A stretch of 64,000 nucleotides of DNA from Bacterioplanoides sp965200585 (GTDB taxonomy: Bacteria; Pseudomonadota; Gammaproteobacteria; Pseudomonadales; Oceanobacteraceae). The notes beneath the pieces are model-generated. The model was not told where the DNA came from, ran no database searches, and was given only the letters and a program-made list of their open reading frames with translations. Position 1 is the first letter of the stretch. Each line of letters starts with the position of its first letter. The stretch is taken from assembly GCF_965200585.1 (NCBI RefSeq), contig NZ_OZ241361.1; one strand, 5' to 3'. A program made the translations under genes and the position numbers. Of the stretch, positions 26,839 through 36,272 are shown piece after piece.

Positions 26839-27465
26839 TTACAGCAGGGCTTCAATGTCGTGTTTCAAAGACTTCTGGAGGTCGGTTAAGCGCCCATGAA
26901 AGAAATGCCCGCCGTCGGAAAACACGTGCCAGTGAGGTTGGGGAACGACCCGGGCAACCCAGTCATCGACTTCGTCAAAAGGCACCACTTCATCGGCATC
27001 ACCCATATAAACGTGGGTTTCAAACTCATAAGGCAGGGTGTTTGGTGCATCAAAGTGGTGTACCGCTGGTGCGACAAGAAATAAACCCGCCAGCCATTCC
27101 GGTTGTTCGCCAGCAGCCAGGCAAGCCATGCCAGCACCAAACGAGAAGCCGCCGAGAAAGATTTTCTGCCAGCCTAACTCTTCTCTGGCGTAGCGTAATG
27201 CTGTTAATACATCCTCGACTTCGCCGCGGCCATGGTCATGCTCACCTTCGCTTGAGCCAACACCCCGAAAGTTAAAGCGCAGAGTCGACAATCCAAGTCG
27301 TGCAGCCGTGCGGGTGGCTGTTGTCACCACTTTGTTATCCATGGTGCCATCAAACAGAGGGTGTGGATGGCACATCAGAAAACCAACCGGTGTTTGTTGA
27401 TCTAGCAATCGGGCTTCCAGTGTTCCGGCGGTTCCCGGCAGGGTGATGGGCTGTTCTGCTGGCAT
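26839..27465 (-). CDS. Alpha/beta hydrolase of the CHPHP..GTM..NKVV family
   Basis: 208 residues. LMCHPHPLFDGTMDNKVV is the family signature, the nucleophile is in GGFSFGAG, the acid in YMGDADEVVP, and the histidine in FSDGGHFFHG. Related to YfhR/dienelactone-hydrolase-type esterases; substrate unknown. No signal peptide. The plus-strand ORF over the same bases is a codon-bias shadow. Confidence 0.82.
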   Translation of the reverse strand: MPAEQPITLPGTAGTLEARLLDQQTPVGFLMCHPHPLFDGTMDNKVVTTATRTAARLGLSTLRFNFRGVGSSEGEHDHGRGEVEDVLTALRYAREELGWQKIFLGGFSFGAGMACLAAGEQPEWLAGLFLVAPAVHHFDAPNTLPYEFETHVYMGDADEVVPFDEVDDWVARVVPQPHWHVFSDGGHFFHGRLTDLQKSLKHDIEALL

Positions 27466-27641
27466 AATTCTCTCGTTTTATCAGGTGTCAGCTGGATATG
27501 CTGACATAGGCGGCACTGTAGCGACCTGTCGGCCCAGTCTCAATAGGAGTCTCAATAGTATTTTAAATATCTATATAACTATATTTGAATTTAATGCTTG
27601 TGATGATTATGATGCGTTACTAACTAAGGAGGAGAAACACC

Positions 27642-28163
27642 ATGAGCAAAATTCAGCATATTAGTTTGCAACAGTTGGCATCGAACCCGGAGGCGCTGGT
27701 GATTGATGTGCGCACGGCCGCCGAGGTGCAGTCGTTGGGCTATGCCGGAAGTACACACCTGCCATTGCAGGCCTTAACAAAAGAACAGGTGTGTGCTGCC
27801 TGCGACCAGCACGATGGCGCTGTCTATGTATTGTGCGGTTCGGGCAAGCGTGCCGCGATGGCGGCAGAACAAATCACCGACTGGCTGGACCACTCCATCT
27901 ATGTGATTGAAGGTGGCATTCAGGCCATGGAGCAAGCGGGCATGGCATTGGTACGTGGAGATTCCAATATCATCAGCTTGGAGCGCCAGGTGCGTATTGC
28001 GGCAGGGCTGTTGGTGGTTACCGGGGTGGTGCTGGGCGCAACGGTTTCGCCCTATGGGTATGGTTTGTCGGCATTTGTTGGCGCTGGACTGATGTTTGCC
28101 GGAATAACGGACTCCTGTGCCATGGGTATGGTGTTGGCGCGTATGCCGTGGAATAAAAGCTGA
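27642..28163 (+). CDS. YgaP-like membrane rhodanese
   Basis: 173 residues. N-terminal rhodanese domain (about 1-105) with active-site Cys in VLCGSGKRA, then a two-helix membrane segment (about 115-165; DUF2892-type IAAGLLVVTGVVLGATVSPYGYGLSAFVGAGLMF). This is the E. coli YgaP layout and length. Rhodaneses transfer sulfane sulfur; being just upstream of cysDN fits a sulfur-metabolism neighbourhood. RBS aaggagg before ATG. Confidence 0.88.
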   Translation: MSKIQHISLQQLASNPEALVIDVRTAAEVQSLGYAGSTHLPLQALTKEQVCAACDQHDGAVYVLCGSGKRAAMAAEQITDWLDHSIYVIEGGIQAMEQAGMALVRGDSNIISLERQVRIAAGLLVVTGVVLGATVSPYGYGLSAFVGAGLMFAGITDSCAMGMVLARMPWNKS

Positions 28164-28269
28164 CAGGCTCTCATATCTTTATAGCAAAATGTTATTGAAA
28201 GTACCTTCTTATATATCATGCCTCTTGGTATAGTCCGGCCCATCTAAATTAGGCTAACAGTAAATCTGA

Positions 28270-28296
28270 CTTTCATCCCTCGGGATGTCTGGAAAG
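28270..28296 (+). promoter_or_regulatory. Hairpin in the cysD leader
   Basis: Stem CATCCC-TC-GGGATG nested inside CTTTC/GAAAG arms, 13 bp before the cysD ATG. It may protect the mRNA or regulate cysDN translation; no known riboswitch matches. Confidence 0.4.
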
Positions 28297-28309
28297 TAGA
28301 AGAGCAACC

Positions 28310-29218
28310 ATGACTGACTATAACCTGACGCATTTAAAGCAGTTGGAAGCGGAGAGTATTCATATTATCCGTGAAGTAGCTGCTGAATTTGATAATCCGG
28401 TAATGCTGTATTCTGTGGGTAAAGACTCCGCGGTAATGCTGCACCTGGCACGTAAAGCTTTTTATCCGGGTAAACCACCATTTCCTCTGATGCACGTTGA
28501 TACCACGTGGAAGTTTAAGGAAATGATTGAGTTCCGCGACAAAATGGCTGAAGAAATTGGTATGGAACTGCTGGTTCATACCAATCCTGAAGGTTTAGCG
28601 GCGGGTGTTGGCCCGTTCACGCACGGTTCTTCCAAGCACACCGATATTATGAAAACCCAGGCGCTAAAGCAGGCGTTAGATAAGTGGGGTTTTGATGCTG
28701 CGTTTGGTGGTGCACGTCGTGATGAAGAAAAATCCCGTGCCAAAGAGCGTGTGTACTCTTTCCGTGATGAAAACCACCGTTGGGACCCGAAAAACCAGCG
28801 TCCTGAACTGTGGAATATCTACAACGGCAAAGTAAACAAAGGTGAATCCATTCGTGTATTCCCTCTGTCTAACTGGACGGAACTCGATATCTGGCAGTAC
28901 ATCTATCTGGAAAACATTGATATTCCGGGTCTGTATCTGGCAGAAGAACGTCCTGTGGTTGAGCGTGATGGCATGCTGATCATGGTTGACGACGAGCGTA
29001 TGCCGTTAGAAGAAGGCGAAGTGCCTGAGAATAAGATGGTGCGTTTCCGTACTCTGGGTTGTTATCCATTAACCGGTGCAGTGGAATCCACAGCCAACAC
29101 CTTGCCTGAAATTATTCAGGAAATGTTGCTGACCACTACGTCGGAACGTCAGGGCCGTGCAATTGACCACGACTCGTCGGCGTCTATGGAGAAGAAAAAA
29201 CAAGAGGGGTACTTCTGA
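28310..29218 (+). CDS. cysD: Sulfate adenylyltransferase subunit 2
   Basis: 302 residues, the standard size. PP-loop pyrophosphatase motif VMLYSVGKDSAVMLHLARKAF near residues 31-51, and FGGARRDEEKSRAKER. CysD with CysN makes APS from sulfate and ATP, the first step of sulfate assimilation. Its TGA overlaps the cysN ATG (one base), so translation is coupled. Confidence 0.96.
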   Translation: MTDYNLTHLKQLEAESIHIIREVAAEFDNPVMLYSVGKDSAVMLHLARKAFYPGKPPFPLMHVDTTWKFKEMIEFRDKMAEEIGMELLVHTNPEGLAAGVGPFTHGSSKHTDIMKTQALKQALDKWGFDAAFGGARRDEEKSRAKERVYSFRDENHRWDPKNQRPELWNIYNGKVNKGESIRVFPLSNWTELDIWQYIYLENIDIPGLYLAEERPVVERDGMLIMVDDERMPLEEGEVPENKMVRFRTLGCYPLTGAVESTANTLPEIIQEMLLTTTSERQGRAIDHDSSASMEKKKQEGYF

Positions 29219-30828
29219 TGTCACACCAATCTAACCTGATTGCAGAAGATATCCTGGGTTATCTGAAGCAACACGAAAACAAAGAACTGCTGCGTTTCCT
29301 GACCTGCGGTAACGTTGATGACGGTAAATCCACACTGATTGGCCGTTTGTTATACGATTCCAAGATGATCTTTGAAGATCAGCTGGCTGCGATTGAAAAT
29401 GATTCTGCCAAGTCCGGTACTCAGGGTGACCAGATCGATCTGGCATTGCTGGTAGATGGTCTGGCGGCTGAGCGTGAGCAGGGTATTACCATTGACGTGG
29501 CTTACCGTTATTTCTCTACCGAGAAGCGTAAGTTCATCATCGCTGACACCCCAGGGCACGAGCAGTACACCCGTAACATGGCGACAGGTGCCTCGACCTG
29601 TGATCTGGCGATCATCCTGATTGATGCCCGTTACGGCGTTCAGACTCAGACCAAGCGTCACTCGTACATTGCCTCTCTGCTGGGTATTAAGCACGTTGTG
29701 GTTGCGGTGAACAAAATGGATCTGCTGGATTTCTCCGAAGAGCGCTTCGAAGAGATCAAAGCCGATTACCTGAAGTTTGCTGAAAACCTGAACCTGAGCG
29801 ACATCAAGTGTGTGCCTATTTCTGCCCTCGACGGTGACAACATTGTTAATCGTACCGAGCGTTCTAACTGGTACACCGATAAAACGCTGATGGAAATTCT
29901 GGAAACTGCTGAGATTTCGGCCGATAAAAACGTCGATAACTTCCGCTTCCCGGTTCAGTACGTTAACCGTCCAAACCTGGACTTCCGTGGTTTCTGCGGC
30001 ACTGTCGCTTCGGGTGTTGTGCGTAAAGGCGACAGCGTGATGGCGCTGCCTTCACGTAAAACCAGCACGGTTGCGTCGATAGTGACCTATGAAGGTGAGC
30101 ACGAAGAAGCCTTTATCGATCAGGCCGTTACTATCACGCTGGAAGACGAAATCGACGTTTCCCGCGGTGATATGCTGGTTAACATCGACGACGTACCGGT
30201 TGTAACCAGCAAGATCAATGCAGACATCGTATGGATGGCAGAAGATGCGCTAGTACCGGGTAAGGCGTACGACATTAAGTTTGCGTCACAAATGTCGCAG
30301 GGTGCGGTTTCTAAAGTTCACCACCGTGTGGATGTGAACACCATGGAACAGCACGATGCTGAGCAGATTAACCTGAACGAAATTGGCCTGTGTGAAGTCA
30401 CTTTAACCAAGCCGGTTGCGTTTGATGCTTACCAGAAGAACCGTGCTACCGGTGCTTTTATCGTCATTGATCGCTTAACCAACGTGACCGTTGGTGCAGG
30501 TATGATCGTTGGTGAAGCGCAGGATGGCGAAGGTGATGCCAGCCCATTAACGGCAGAAGAAAAAGCCGCACGTTTTGGCCAGAAGCCAGCCGTTGTTGCT
30601 ATTAATGCGGTTGATGCTGAAAAAGTTGCACTGCAACTGGATCGTCGCCTGTTTGAAATGGGTCGTGTATCCGCCATTGCAACCGCCGAAAATGCTGAGC
30701 TGCTGAAAGCGGCTGGCCTGGTGGCTCTGGTTGCTGGTGGTGCAGACGGTGCAGACGTTAGCCTGGCAGCGGATCAAGACTCGCTGGATAGCTTGATTGC
30801 TGATCTGCAGGAGAAAGGAATTATTTAA
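29218..30828 (+). CDS. cysN: Sulfate adenylyltransferase subunit 1 with vestigial APS-kinase tail
   Basis: 536 residues. GTPase domain with P-loop GNVDDGKST (31-39), DTPGHEQYTRNM and NKMD, then the EF-Tu-like beta barrels. CysN couples GTP hydrolysis to APS formation. The last ~86 residues (about 451-536) start ARFGQKPAVV, exactly where bifunctional CysNC proteins enter the CysC domain, and keep DRRLFEMGR, but the P-loop GxxGxGKS is replaced by AVDAEKVAL and the domain is cut to half size. It should have no APS kinase activity. A separate cysC would then be needed elsewhere. Confidence 0.93.
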   Translation: MSHQSNLIAEDILGYLKQHENKELLRFLTCGNVDDGKSTLIGRLLYDSKMIFEDQLAAIENDSAKSGTQGDQIDLALLVDGLAAEREQGITIDVAYRYFSTEKRKFIIADTPGHEQYTRNMATGASTCDLAIILIDARYGVQTQTKRHSYIASLLGIKHVVVAVNKMDLLDFSEERFEEIKADYLKFAENLNLSDIKCVPISALDGDNIVNRTERSNWYTDKTLMEILETAEISADKNVDNFRFPVQYVNRPNLDFRGFCGTVASGVVRKGDSVMALPSRKTSTVASIVTYEGEHEEAFIDQAVTITLEDEIDVSRGDMLVNIDDVPVVTSKINADIVWMAEDALVPGKAYDIKFASQMSQGAVSKVHHRVDVNTMEQHDAEQINLNEIGLCEVTLTKPVAFDAYQKNRATGAFIVIDRLTNVTVGAGMIVGEAQDGEGDASPLTAEEKAARFGQKPAVVAINAVDAEKVALQLDRRLFEMGRVSAIATAENAELLKAAGLVALVAGGADGADVSLAADQDSLDSLIADLQEKGII

Positions 30829-30866
30829 TTCCTGGCTTCTTGCTGTTAAGCAATAGCGATTAAAAG

Positions 30867-30899
30867 AAACCCTGCTCTGGTAACAGAGTGGGGTTTTTT
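30867..30899 (+). terminator. Intrinsic terminator of cysDN
   Basis: aaccctgctctg / cagagtggggtt stem with a gtaa loop followed by six T residues, 39 bp after the cysN stop. Confidence 0.9.
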
Positions 30900-30986
30900 A
30901 TTGCTCGTTAATGGCGACGATCTGATATAAAAGAAACTACTTGTTTGACGGACACTTTTTAAGGAACTGTTTTTAAGGAGTTGTTT

Positions 30987-31703
30987 TTGACTGAGATACT
31001 GCTTGGCATTATAGCCTTGATCACTTCCACTATTGCCGGTGTGGTTGGCTTTGGCGGTGGCATGCTGCTGATCGCTATTATGCCGGTATTTTTGCCTGCC
31101 AGTATCATTATTCCGGTGCATGGGCTGACGCAGCTCGCCAGTAACGCCTCACGTATGGTGTTCTCTCTGAGTTACGTTCGCTGGGAGTTTTTACCCCGCT
31201 TTTTAGTGGGTTCAGTGCTCGGTATGGTACTGGTTGGTTATGTGTTATTTAACCTGCCGATGGATTATGTGCCTGCCGCCATTGGTTTGTATTTATTACT
31301 GAATTTATGGAGTAAACCGTTTTCGCGATTTATCAGTCGCTTTGAAAACTATTACCTGATTGGTTTTTTACAAACCGGGCTTGGCTTGGTAGTGGGGGCT
31401 ACCGGGCCGTTGTCATTATCCGTGTTAACCAAGCAGCTGAATTCTAAAGACGAAATTATCGCCACCAGTTCATTGTTTATGAGTATCAGCCATCTGGCAA
31501 AAATTCCGGTTTATGGTGCGCTGGCGTTTAATATGCTGGATGAAATCGGGCTGTTAACCTTTATGATTGTCGGCTCAGTGCTGGGTTCTTTTCTTGGCAC
31601 CAAGCTTCGGCTTAAAGCCAATAATCAGCAACTGATAACAATCATTAAGGGGCTGTTAACACTTCTGGCCGTTAAAATGATTATTATGGTGTTGTTCAAT
31701 TAA
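30987..31703 (+). CDS. TauE/SafE-family sulfite/anion exporter
   Basis: About 238 residues, eight hydrophobic helices. GVVGFGGGMLLIAIMPVFLP in the first half and GATGPLSLSV in the second are the two TauE signature repeats. Start TTG 30987 is preferred because AAGGAG lies 6 bases upstream; TTG 30981 directly abuts that RBS. Family members export sulfite, sulfoacetate or related anions. Location after cysDN suggests sulfite handling. Confidence 0.82.
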   Translation: MTEILLGIIALITSTIAGVVGFGGGMLLIAIMPVFLPASIIIPVHGLTQLASNASRMVFSLSYVRWEFLPRFLVGSVLGMVLVGYVLFNLPMDYVPAAIGLYLLLNLWSKPFSRFISRFENYYLIGFLQTGLGLVVGATGPLSLSVLTKQLNSKDEIIATSSLFMSISHLAKIPVYGALAFNMLDEIGLLTFMIVGSVLGSFLGTKLRLKANNQQLITIIKGLLTLLAVKMIIMVLFN

Positions 31704-31741
31704 TCGATTATTCACGATAAACAATAAGGGAAGTACAAAAA

Positions 31742-32194
31742 ATGATCACAAGACAAGCGATAAAAATAACGACGCTGACAAGCTTGCTGGCGTTAGCAGG
31801 GTGCAGTGGAACCATGCCTAAACTGGGTGTTGAGGCTGGCCAGCTTGAACCATGCCCGGATAAACCTAACTGCGTTAGTAGCCAGGCAAAGGACAATGAT
31901 CATTTTATTGATCCTATTAGGGTATCCGCCACTCAGGCTGAGGCGAAAAAGCGTTTATTAGCCGTTCTGGAAAAAACCGACAATGCCGAAGTCGTTGAAG
32001 TCACCGAGAGTTATGTTCGCGCTGCATTTACTTCGAACTTAATGCGCTTTGTTGATGACGTGGAGTTTTATTTTCCGGCTGAACAATCAGCGGAGGTGCT
32101 GATTCATGTTCGCTCAGCTTCAAGATTGGGTCACTCGGATTTTGGTGTGAATCGTGACCGGGTTGAGATGATTCGCGAACAGCTTAAAAATTAA
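31742..32194 (+). CDS. DUF1499 family lipoprotein
   Basis: 150 residues, type II signal peptide with lipobox LAGC (about residue 21). The mature part has the DUF1499 signature PCPDKPNCVSSQA, then VTESYVRAAFTSNLMRFVDDVEFYF and VRSASRLGHSDFGVNRDRVEMIR. Function unknown. Convergent with the transglycosylase gene. Confidence 0.88.
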   Translation: MITRQAIKITTLTSLLALAGCSGTMPKLGVEAGQLEPCPDKPNCVSSQAKDNDHFIDPIRVSATQAEAKKRLLAVLEKTDNAEVVEVTESYVRAAFTSNLMRFVDDVEFYFPAEQSAEVLIHVRSASRLGHSDFGVNRDRVEMIREQLKN

Positions 32195-32210
32195 GAGCTG
32201 TTTAATACTA

Positions 32211-32840
32211 TCAGCGATGATCAATAAACCAGTATTTCTCCCAGAAGGTCATCACTTTCTCCGGGTACTTAGTGCGGCCCAGGCTGCCGTTGTAGCGTGC
32301 TAAGGCCCGGGTCCAATCCCCTTTTTCACGTTTTAAATAGTGCTTGAGAATGGTACAGCCATAACGCAGGTTGGTGCGGGTATCCATAAGATTGTCGTCG
32401 GCGCGACCAATTTCTTTTTTCCAGAACGGCATAATCTGCATATAGCCCCGCGCACCCACAACCGAAATGGCAAAACGCTGGAAACCACTTTCCACATGAA
32501 TCAGCGCCATCACTAATTCTGGTGATAAATCGGCACGCGTGGCTTCCTGATGCACCATGCGCAAAAAATCCAGCCGCTTTTTATCGTCTTTCATATAACG
32601 CTTTAAGCGGGTAGACATATCAACCAGCCATACCTGAGCGGCAAACTGATCTTCAAAAGAGGTGGCGTCGTTTACGGCATTCAGCAGGGCACTGCGCAGC
32701 TCGTTATCAATGGCCGGTTTCTCACCGGATTGCGCGAAAGATGGTGCGCTTATAAAGAGCAGGGCAAAAAAAAGCACTGATAAAACCGAAATGGCTGACA
32801 CTGGTTTTACAGGAACAGCATTGTATATGGTGGGTTTCAT
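32211..32840 (-). CDS. Lytic transglycosylase, SLT domain
   Basis: 209 residues with a signal peptide (about 18-36). SLT domain: LALIHVESGFQ-type ALIHVESGFQRFAIS (catalytic Glu in VESGF), GARGYMQIMPFWKKEIG, NLRYGCTILKHYL and ALARYNGS. It cleaves peptidoglycan between MurNAc and GlcNAc to give anhydro ends. No LysM or other domain, so it is a minimal soluble or periplasmic form. Confidence 0.88.
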   Translation of the reverse strand: MKPTIYNAVPVKPVSAISVLSVLFFALLFISAPSFAQSGEKPAIDNELRSALLNAVNDATSFEDQFAAQVWLVDMSTRLKRYMKDDKKRLDFLRMVHQEATRADLSPELVMALIHVESGFQRFAISVVGARGYMQIMPFWKKEIGRADDNLMDTRTNLRYGCTILKHYLKREKGDWTRALARYNGSLGRTKYPEKVMTFWEKYWFIDHR

Positions 32841-32852
32841 CAGTGCTTCTCT

Positions 32853-32892
32853 TTATCGCAGCAACAGGCTGATTATCGCAGCAACAGGCTGA
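32853..32892. repeat. Perfect 20-bp tandem duplication
   Basis: ttatcgcagcaacaggctga occurs twice head to tail between the transglycosylase start and the proS stop. It may affect the transglycosylase 5' region, as the second unit reaches within 8 bp of the proS stop. Confidence 0.85.
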
Positions 32893-32899
32893 AAGTGGC

Positions 32900-34630
32900 T
32901 TACAGCTTGATATTCTCTTTCAGGAACTCAACAACCGAACCCGCTTCAATATCCTGCTTATCGTCAGAGCGACGCGCTTTGTATTCCAGTGTTCCGGCTT
33001 CTAAGCCACGGTCTGAGATCACGATACGATGTGGAATACCCATCAGCTCCATATCGGCGAATTTCACCCCAGGGCTGGTTTTCTTATCGCGGTCGTCCAG
33101 ATACACCTCAAAGCCAGCCTCGGTCAGCTCGTTGTACAGCTTCTCTGTTGCTTGCTGAACCGCTTCAGAGCGATGCAGGTTCATCGGTACAATGCCAACG
33201 TGGAAGGGAGCAATAGCATCCGGCCAGATAATGCCGTTGTCATCGTTGTTCTGTTCGATGGCCGCAGCCACAACACGGCTAACGCCAATGCCATAACAAC
33301 CCATAATCATGGTCTGATCTTTGCCGTTTTCGTTCAGTACTGTGGCTTTCAGAGCTTCGGAATACTTGGTACCCAGCTGGAAGATATGACCCACTTCGAT
33401 ACCACGTTTGATCTCCAGTGTGCCGTTACCACAAGGGCTTGGGTCACCTGCGACAACATTACGCAGATCGGCTACTTCCGGCAGCGGTAAATCACGTTCC
33501 CAGTTGATGCCAAACAGGTGCTTGCCATCAATGTTGGCACCGGCGCCGAAGTCAGAGCAATGTGCCACCGCGCGATCAACAACAATACGAATGGTCATGC
33601 CAACCGGGCCTAATGACCCCGGTCCTGCGCCAACAATCGGGCGAATTTCTTCTTCCGTGGCAAACTGTAATGGGCTGGCAACACCGTCCAGTTTTTCGGC
33701 TTTGATTTCGTTTAATTCGTGATCGCCACGCACCAGCAGGGCGACTAACTCGTAGTTGCCGTCTTCGTCAGCTTCACCACGCACGATTAAGGTTTTGATG
33801 GTTTTTTCGATGGCCAGGCCGTGTTGCTCAACCAGATCACTGATGGTTTTGGCGTTGGGCGTGTCCACTTCGTGCATGTCTTCCGTGGCTGGCGCTCGTT
33901 CACCGGCTGGTGCCAGTGCTTCGGCCAGCTCAACGTTAGCGGCGTAATCGCTGGCATTGGAGAAGGCGATATCGTCTTCGCCGGATTCGGCTAACACGTG
34001 GAATTCATGAGATTTAGCGCCACCAATTGAGCCGGTATCGGCCCATACCGGACGGAAATCCAGTCCTAAGCGGGTGAAGATACGGCTGTAGGTTTCATGC
34101 ATGGTCTGGTAGGTGTTTTCCAGACACTCAGCGCTGCTATGAAAGGAGTAGGCATCTTTCATAATAAATTCACGCGAGCGCATCACACCAAAGCGTGGAC
34201 GGGTTTCGTCACGGAATTTGGTCTGAATCTGATACATATTCAGCGGCAGTTGTTTGTAGCTGCTGATGTTGTTGCGGGCTAAGTCGGTGATCACTTCTTC
34301 GTGGGTTGGGCCCACACAGAAATCACGGTTGTGGCGGTCTTTTAAACGTAATAACTCACCGCCGTACTGATACCAACGGCCGGTCTCTTCCCATAACTCG
34401 GCTGGCTGAACGGCAGGCATTAACACTTCCATCGCGCCAGAGCGATTCATCTCTTCACGCACAATGGCCTCAACCTTGCGCAGTGTGCGTAAGCCCAGTG
34501 GCATCCAGTTATACAGGCCAGCCGCCAGTTTGCGGATCATGCCGGAGCGCAGCATCAGCTTATGGCTGATGACTACCGCATCAGCCGGAGTTTCTTTTTC
34601 GGTTGCAATCAGGAATTGAGTAGCGCGCAT
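32900..34630 (-). CDS. proS: Prolyl-tRNA synthetase
   Basis: 576 residues from ATG 34630 (MRATQFLIATEKETPADA); the frame extends further upstream but the conserved N-terminus fits this start. Class II motifs: RSGMIRKLAAGLYNWMPLG, FRDETRPRFGVMRSREFIMKDAYSFH (motif 2), and GCYGIGVSRVVAAAIEQ (motif 3). An editing INS domain (about 230-390) is present, giving the bacterial-type architecture. Charges tRNA-Pro and clears Ala-tRNA-Pro. Confidence 0.96.
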   Translation of the reverse strand: MRATQFLIATEKETPADAVVISHKLMLRSGMIRKLAAGLYNWMPLGLRTLRKVEAIVREEMNRSGAMEVLMPAVQPAELWEETGRWYQYGGELLRLKDRHNRDFCVGPTHEEVITDLARNNISSYKQLPLNMYQIQTKFRDETRPRFGVMRSREFIMKDAYSFHSSAECLENTYQTMHETYSRIFTRLGLDFRPVWADTGSIGGAKSHEFHVLAESGEDDIAFSNASDYAANVELAEALAPAGERAPATEDMHEVDTPNAKTISDLVEQHGLAIEKTIKTLIVRGEADEDGNYELVALLVRGDHELNEIKAEKLDGVASPLQFATEEEIRPIVGAGPGSLGPVGMTIRIVVDRAVAHCSDFGAGANIDGKHLFGINWERDLPLPEVADLRNVVAGDPSPCGNGTLEIKRGIEVGHIFQLGTKYSEALKATVLNENGKDQTMIMGCYGIGVSRVVAAAIEQNNDDNGIIWPDAIAPFHVGIVPMNLHRSEAVQQATEKLYNELTEAGFEVYLDDRDKKTSPGVKFADMELMGIPHRIVISDRGLEAGTLEYKARRSDDKQDIEAGSVVEFLKENIKL

Positions 34631-34783
34631 GCGTCGTCTGTGCCCATAGTATCTGTTTAGAAAGCGCCAGATTTTAATGGTTATGGCCGATGGCGGCAAT
34701 TTTTCTTATTGTCCTCTTGTGCTGTCACATTGCTGTGCGATACTCGCGCCTGTGATATTGGTCAATCTGAAGAGAGCCGCTGT

Positions 34784-35431
34784 ATGGTGACAAACCACAC
34801 CCTGCCACCACAAGCACAACCCAGCCCGGAAGCAATGGCAGACTTGCCAGTTGCGCCATCCTGCCTGCGTAATCAAAAGCCTATTGCGGATGTGTTACTG
34901 CAAGAGCTGGCAGAGCACTCAGTGGTGCTGGAAATTGGCAGTGGTACCGGCCAACACGCGCATTATATGACCAGCCAGATTCCTCATATTAAATGGCAAC
35001 CTTCCGATATCAGTGAATGCTTAGCGGATATCAATGCCTGGCGGGCATATTCTAACCAGGATAATTTTCTGCCACCGCTGGTGTTGGATGTGATGGAAGA
35101 CTTGTGGCCGGTTAAACAAGTGGATGCGGTGTTCAGTGCCAATGTGGTTCATTTTGTTGGCTGGGCGCACGTCAGGGCCATGCTGGCCGGGATTGGCCGG
35201 GTACTGACACAAGACGGTCTGGCGCTGTTTTATGGGCCGTTTAATTACGAAGGGCAGTTTACCAGTGACGGCAATGAGAAGCTGGATGCCTGGTTACGCG
35301 AGCGTGATCCGGATTCCGGGATTAAAGACTTTGAGCAAATTATTCTGACTGCCCGCAAAGAAAAGCTGCGGTTAATTAAAGACATTGCCATGCCCGCCAA
35401 TAACCGCATGCTAATTTTTCAGAAATTTTGA
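34784..35431 (+). CDS. DUF938 SAM-dependent methyltransferase-like protein
   Basis: About 215 residues from ATG 34784, preceded by agagag; the longer frame to 34709 lacks support. SAM-binding motif VLEIGSGTGQHAHYM and the family segment SCLRNQKPIADVL; AVFSANVVHFVGW and LFYGPFNYEGQFTSDGN are typical of DUF938. Substrate unknown. Convergent with cobA, abutting its stop. Confidence 0.83.
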   Translation: MVTNHTLPPQAQPSPEAMADLPVAPSCLRNQKPIADVLLQELAEHSVVLEIGSGTGQHAHYMTSQIPHIKWQPSDISECLADINAWRAYSNQDNFLPPLVLDVMEDLWPVKQVDAVFSANVVHFVGWAHVRAMLAGIGRVLTQDGLALFYGPFNYEGQFTSDGNEKLDAWLRERDPDSGIKDFEQIILTARKEKLRLIKDIAMPANNRMLIFQKF

Positions 35432-36271
35432 TCAGGCAACGCGCTGCTGGCGTTGGCTGTTCTGCTTATCTTGATGGTTTGACTGTTGATTGTTTGAGTG
35501 TTGATGGCTTGACTGAGCGGATTGAGCGCTTGCCAGTGCAAACGAAGCAACCTCACCCACAATCATCATCATAGGACCATTGCCCGAATACTGTTTGGCC
35601 ATATCCGGTAATTCAATCAGAGTGCCATTAAACACCTGCTGATCTTTTAACGTACCGTTGACAATTAACGCGACCGGCGTGTGTTCGTCCAGCCCTTGAT
35701 TAAGCAAGTTCGCACTGATGGCTCCGGCGTGTTTGCGTCCCATATAAAACACCCGGGTCGGGTTATCGGCTAACTCAAAGTCACCATACTGGCTATGACC
35801 ACTCTGCATTAGCAGTGCATTACCCAGATGACGGTGAGTCAGAGGGATTTGTGCAGCGGCGGCGCAACCGACGGCGGCAGAAATACCGGGCACAATTTCG
35901 GTGTGAATACCGCGCTGTTGCAGGTATTGCAGCTCCTCACCACCACGACCAAAAATAAACGGATCGCCGCCTTTCAGACGTACGACGCGTTGATATTTTT
36001 TAGCGCAGGAAACCAGCAGGGTCTGAATATCCGCTTGCCCCATTTTGTGTTCTCCACAACGCTTACCGACATGAATGCGGGTGCACTGCTGGGGAATGAG
36101 TTCAAGAATCTCTTCCGAGATCAGGGCATCGTACAGCACACAATCCGCCTGGCTGATGGCCTTCATGGCTTTCAGAGTTAATAACTCCGGGTCGCCCGGG
36201 CCAGCTCCAACCAAAAATACGGTGCCATAGTCGGGGGCATAGTTAGAAGTATATTGCGCTTGGACGTTCAT
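35432..36271 (-). CDS. cobA: Uroporphyrinogen-III C-methyltransferase
   Basis: About 279 residues from ATG 36271; a GTG at 36283 overlapping nasA is possible. TVFLVGAGPGDPELLTLKA, VRLKGGDPFIFGRGGEE and VPGISAAVGCAA are the SUMT signatures. It makes precorrin-2, the siroheme precursor, and so supplies the NirB cofactor. It follows nasA directly in one operon. The last ~40 residues are Gln/Ser/His-rich and low in complexity (SSHQHSNNQQSNHQDKQNS). Confidence 0.93.
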   Translation of the reverse strand: MNVQAQYTSNYAPDYGTVFLVGAGPGDPELLTLKAMKAISQADCVLYDALISEEILELIPQQCTRIHVGKRCGEHKMGQADIQTLLVSCAKKYQRVVRLKGGDPFIFGRGGEELQYLQQRGIHTEIVPGISAAVGCAAAAQIPLTHRHLGNALLMQSGHSQYGDFELADNPTRVFYMGRKHAGAISANLLNQGLDEHTPVALIVNGTLKDQQVFNGTLIELPDMAKQYSGNGPMMMIVGEVASFALASAQSAQSSHQHSNNQQSNHQDKQNSQRQQRVA

Positions 36272-36272
36272 A

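Noticed and set aside
26766..27275. 169-codon plus-strand ORF
   Set aside because: It lies fully opposite the alpha/beta hydrolase gene with intact catalytic motifs; its product is a basic, Arg/His-rich sequence without domain features.
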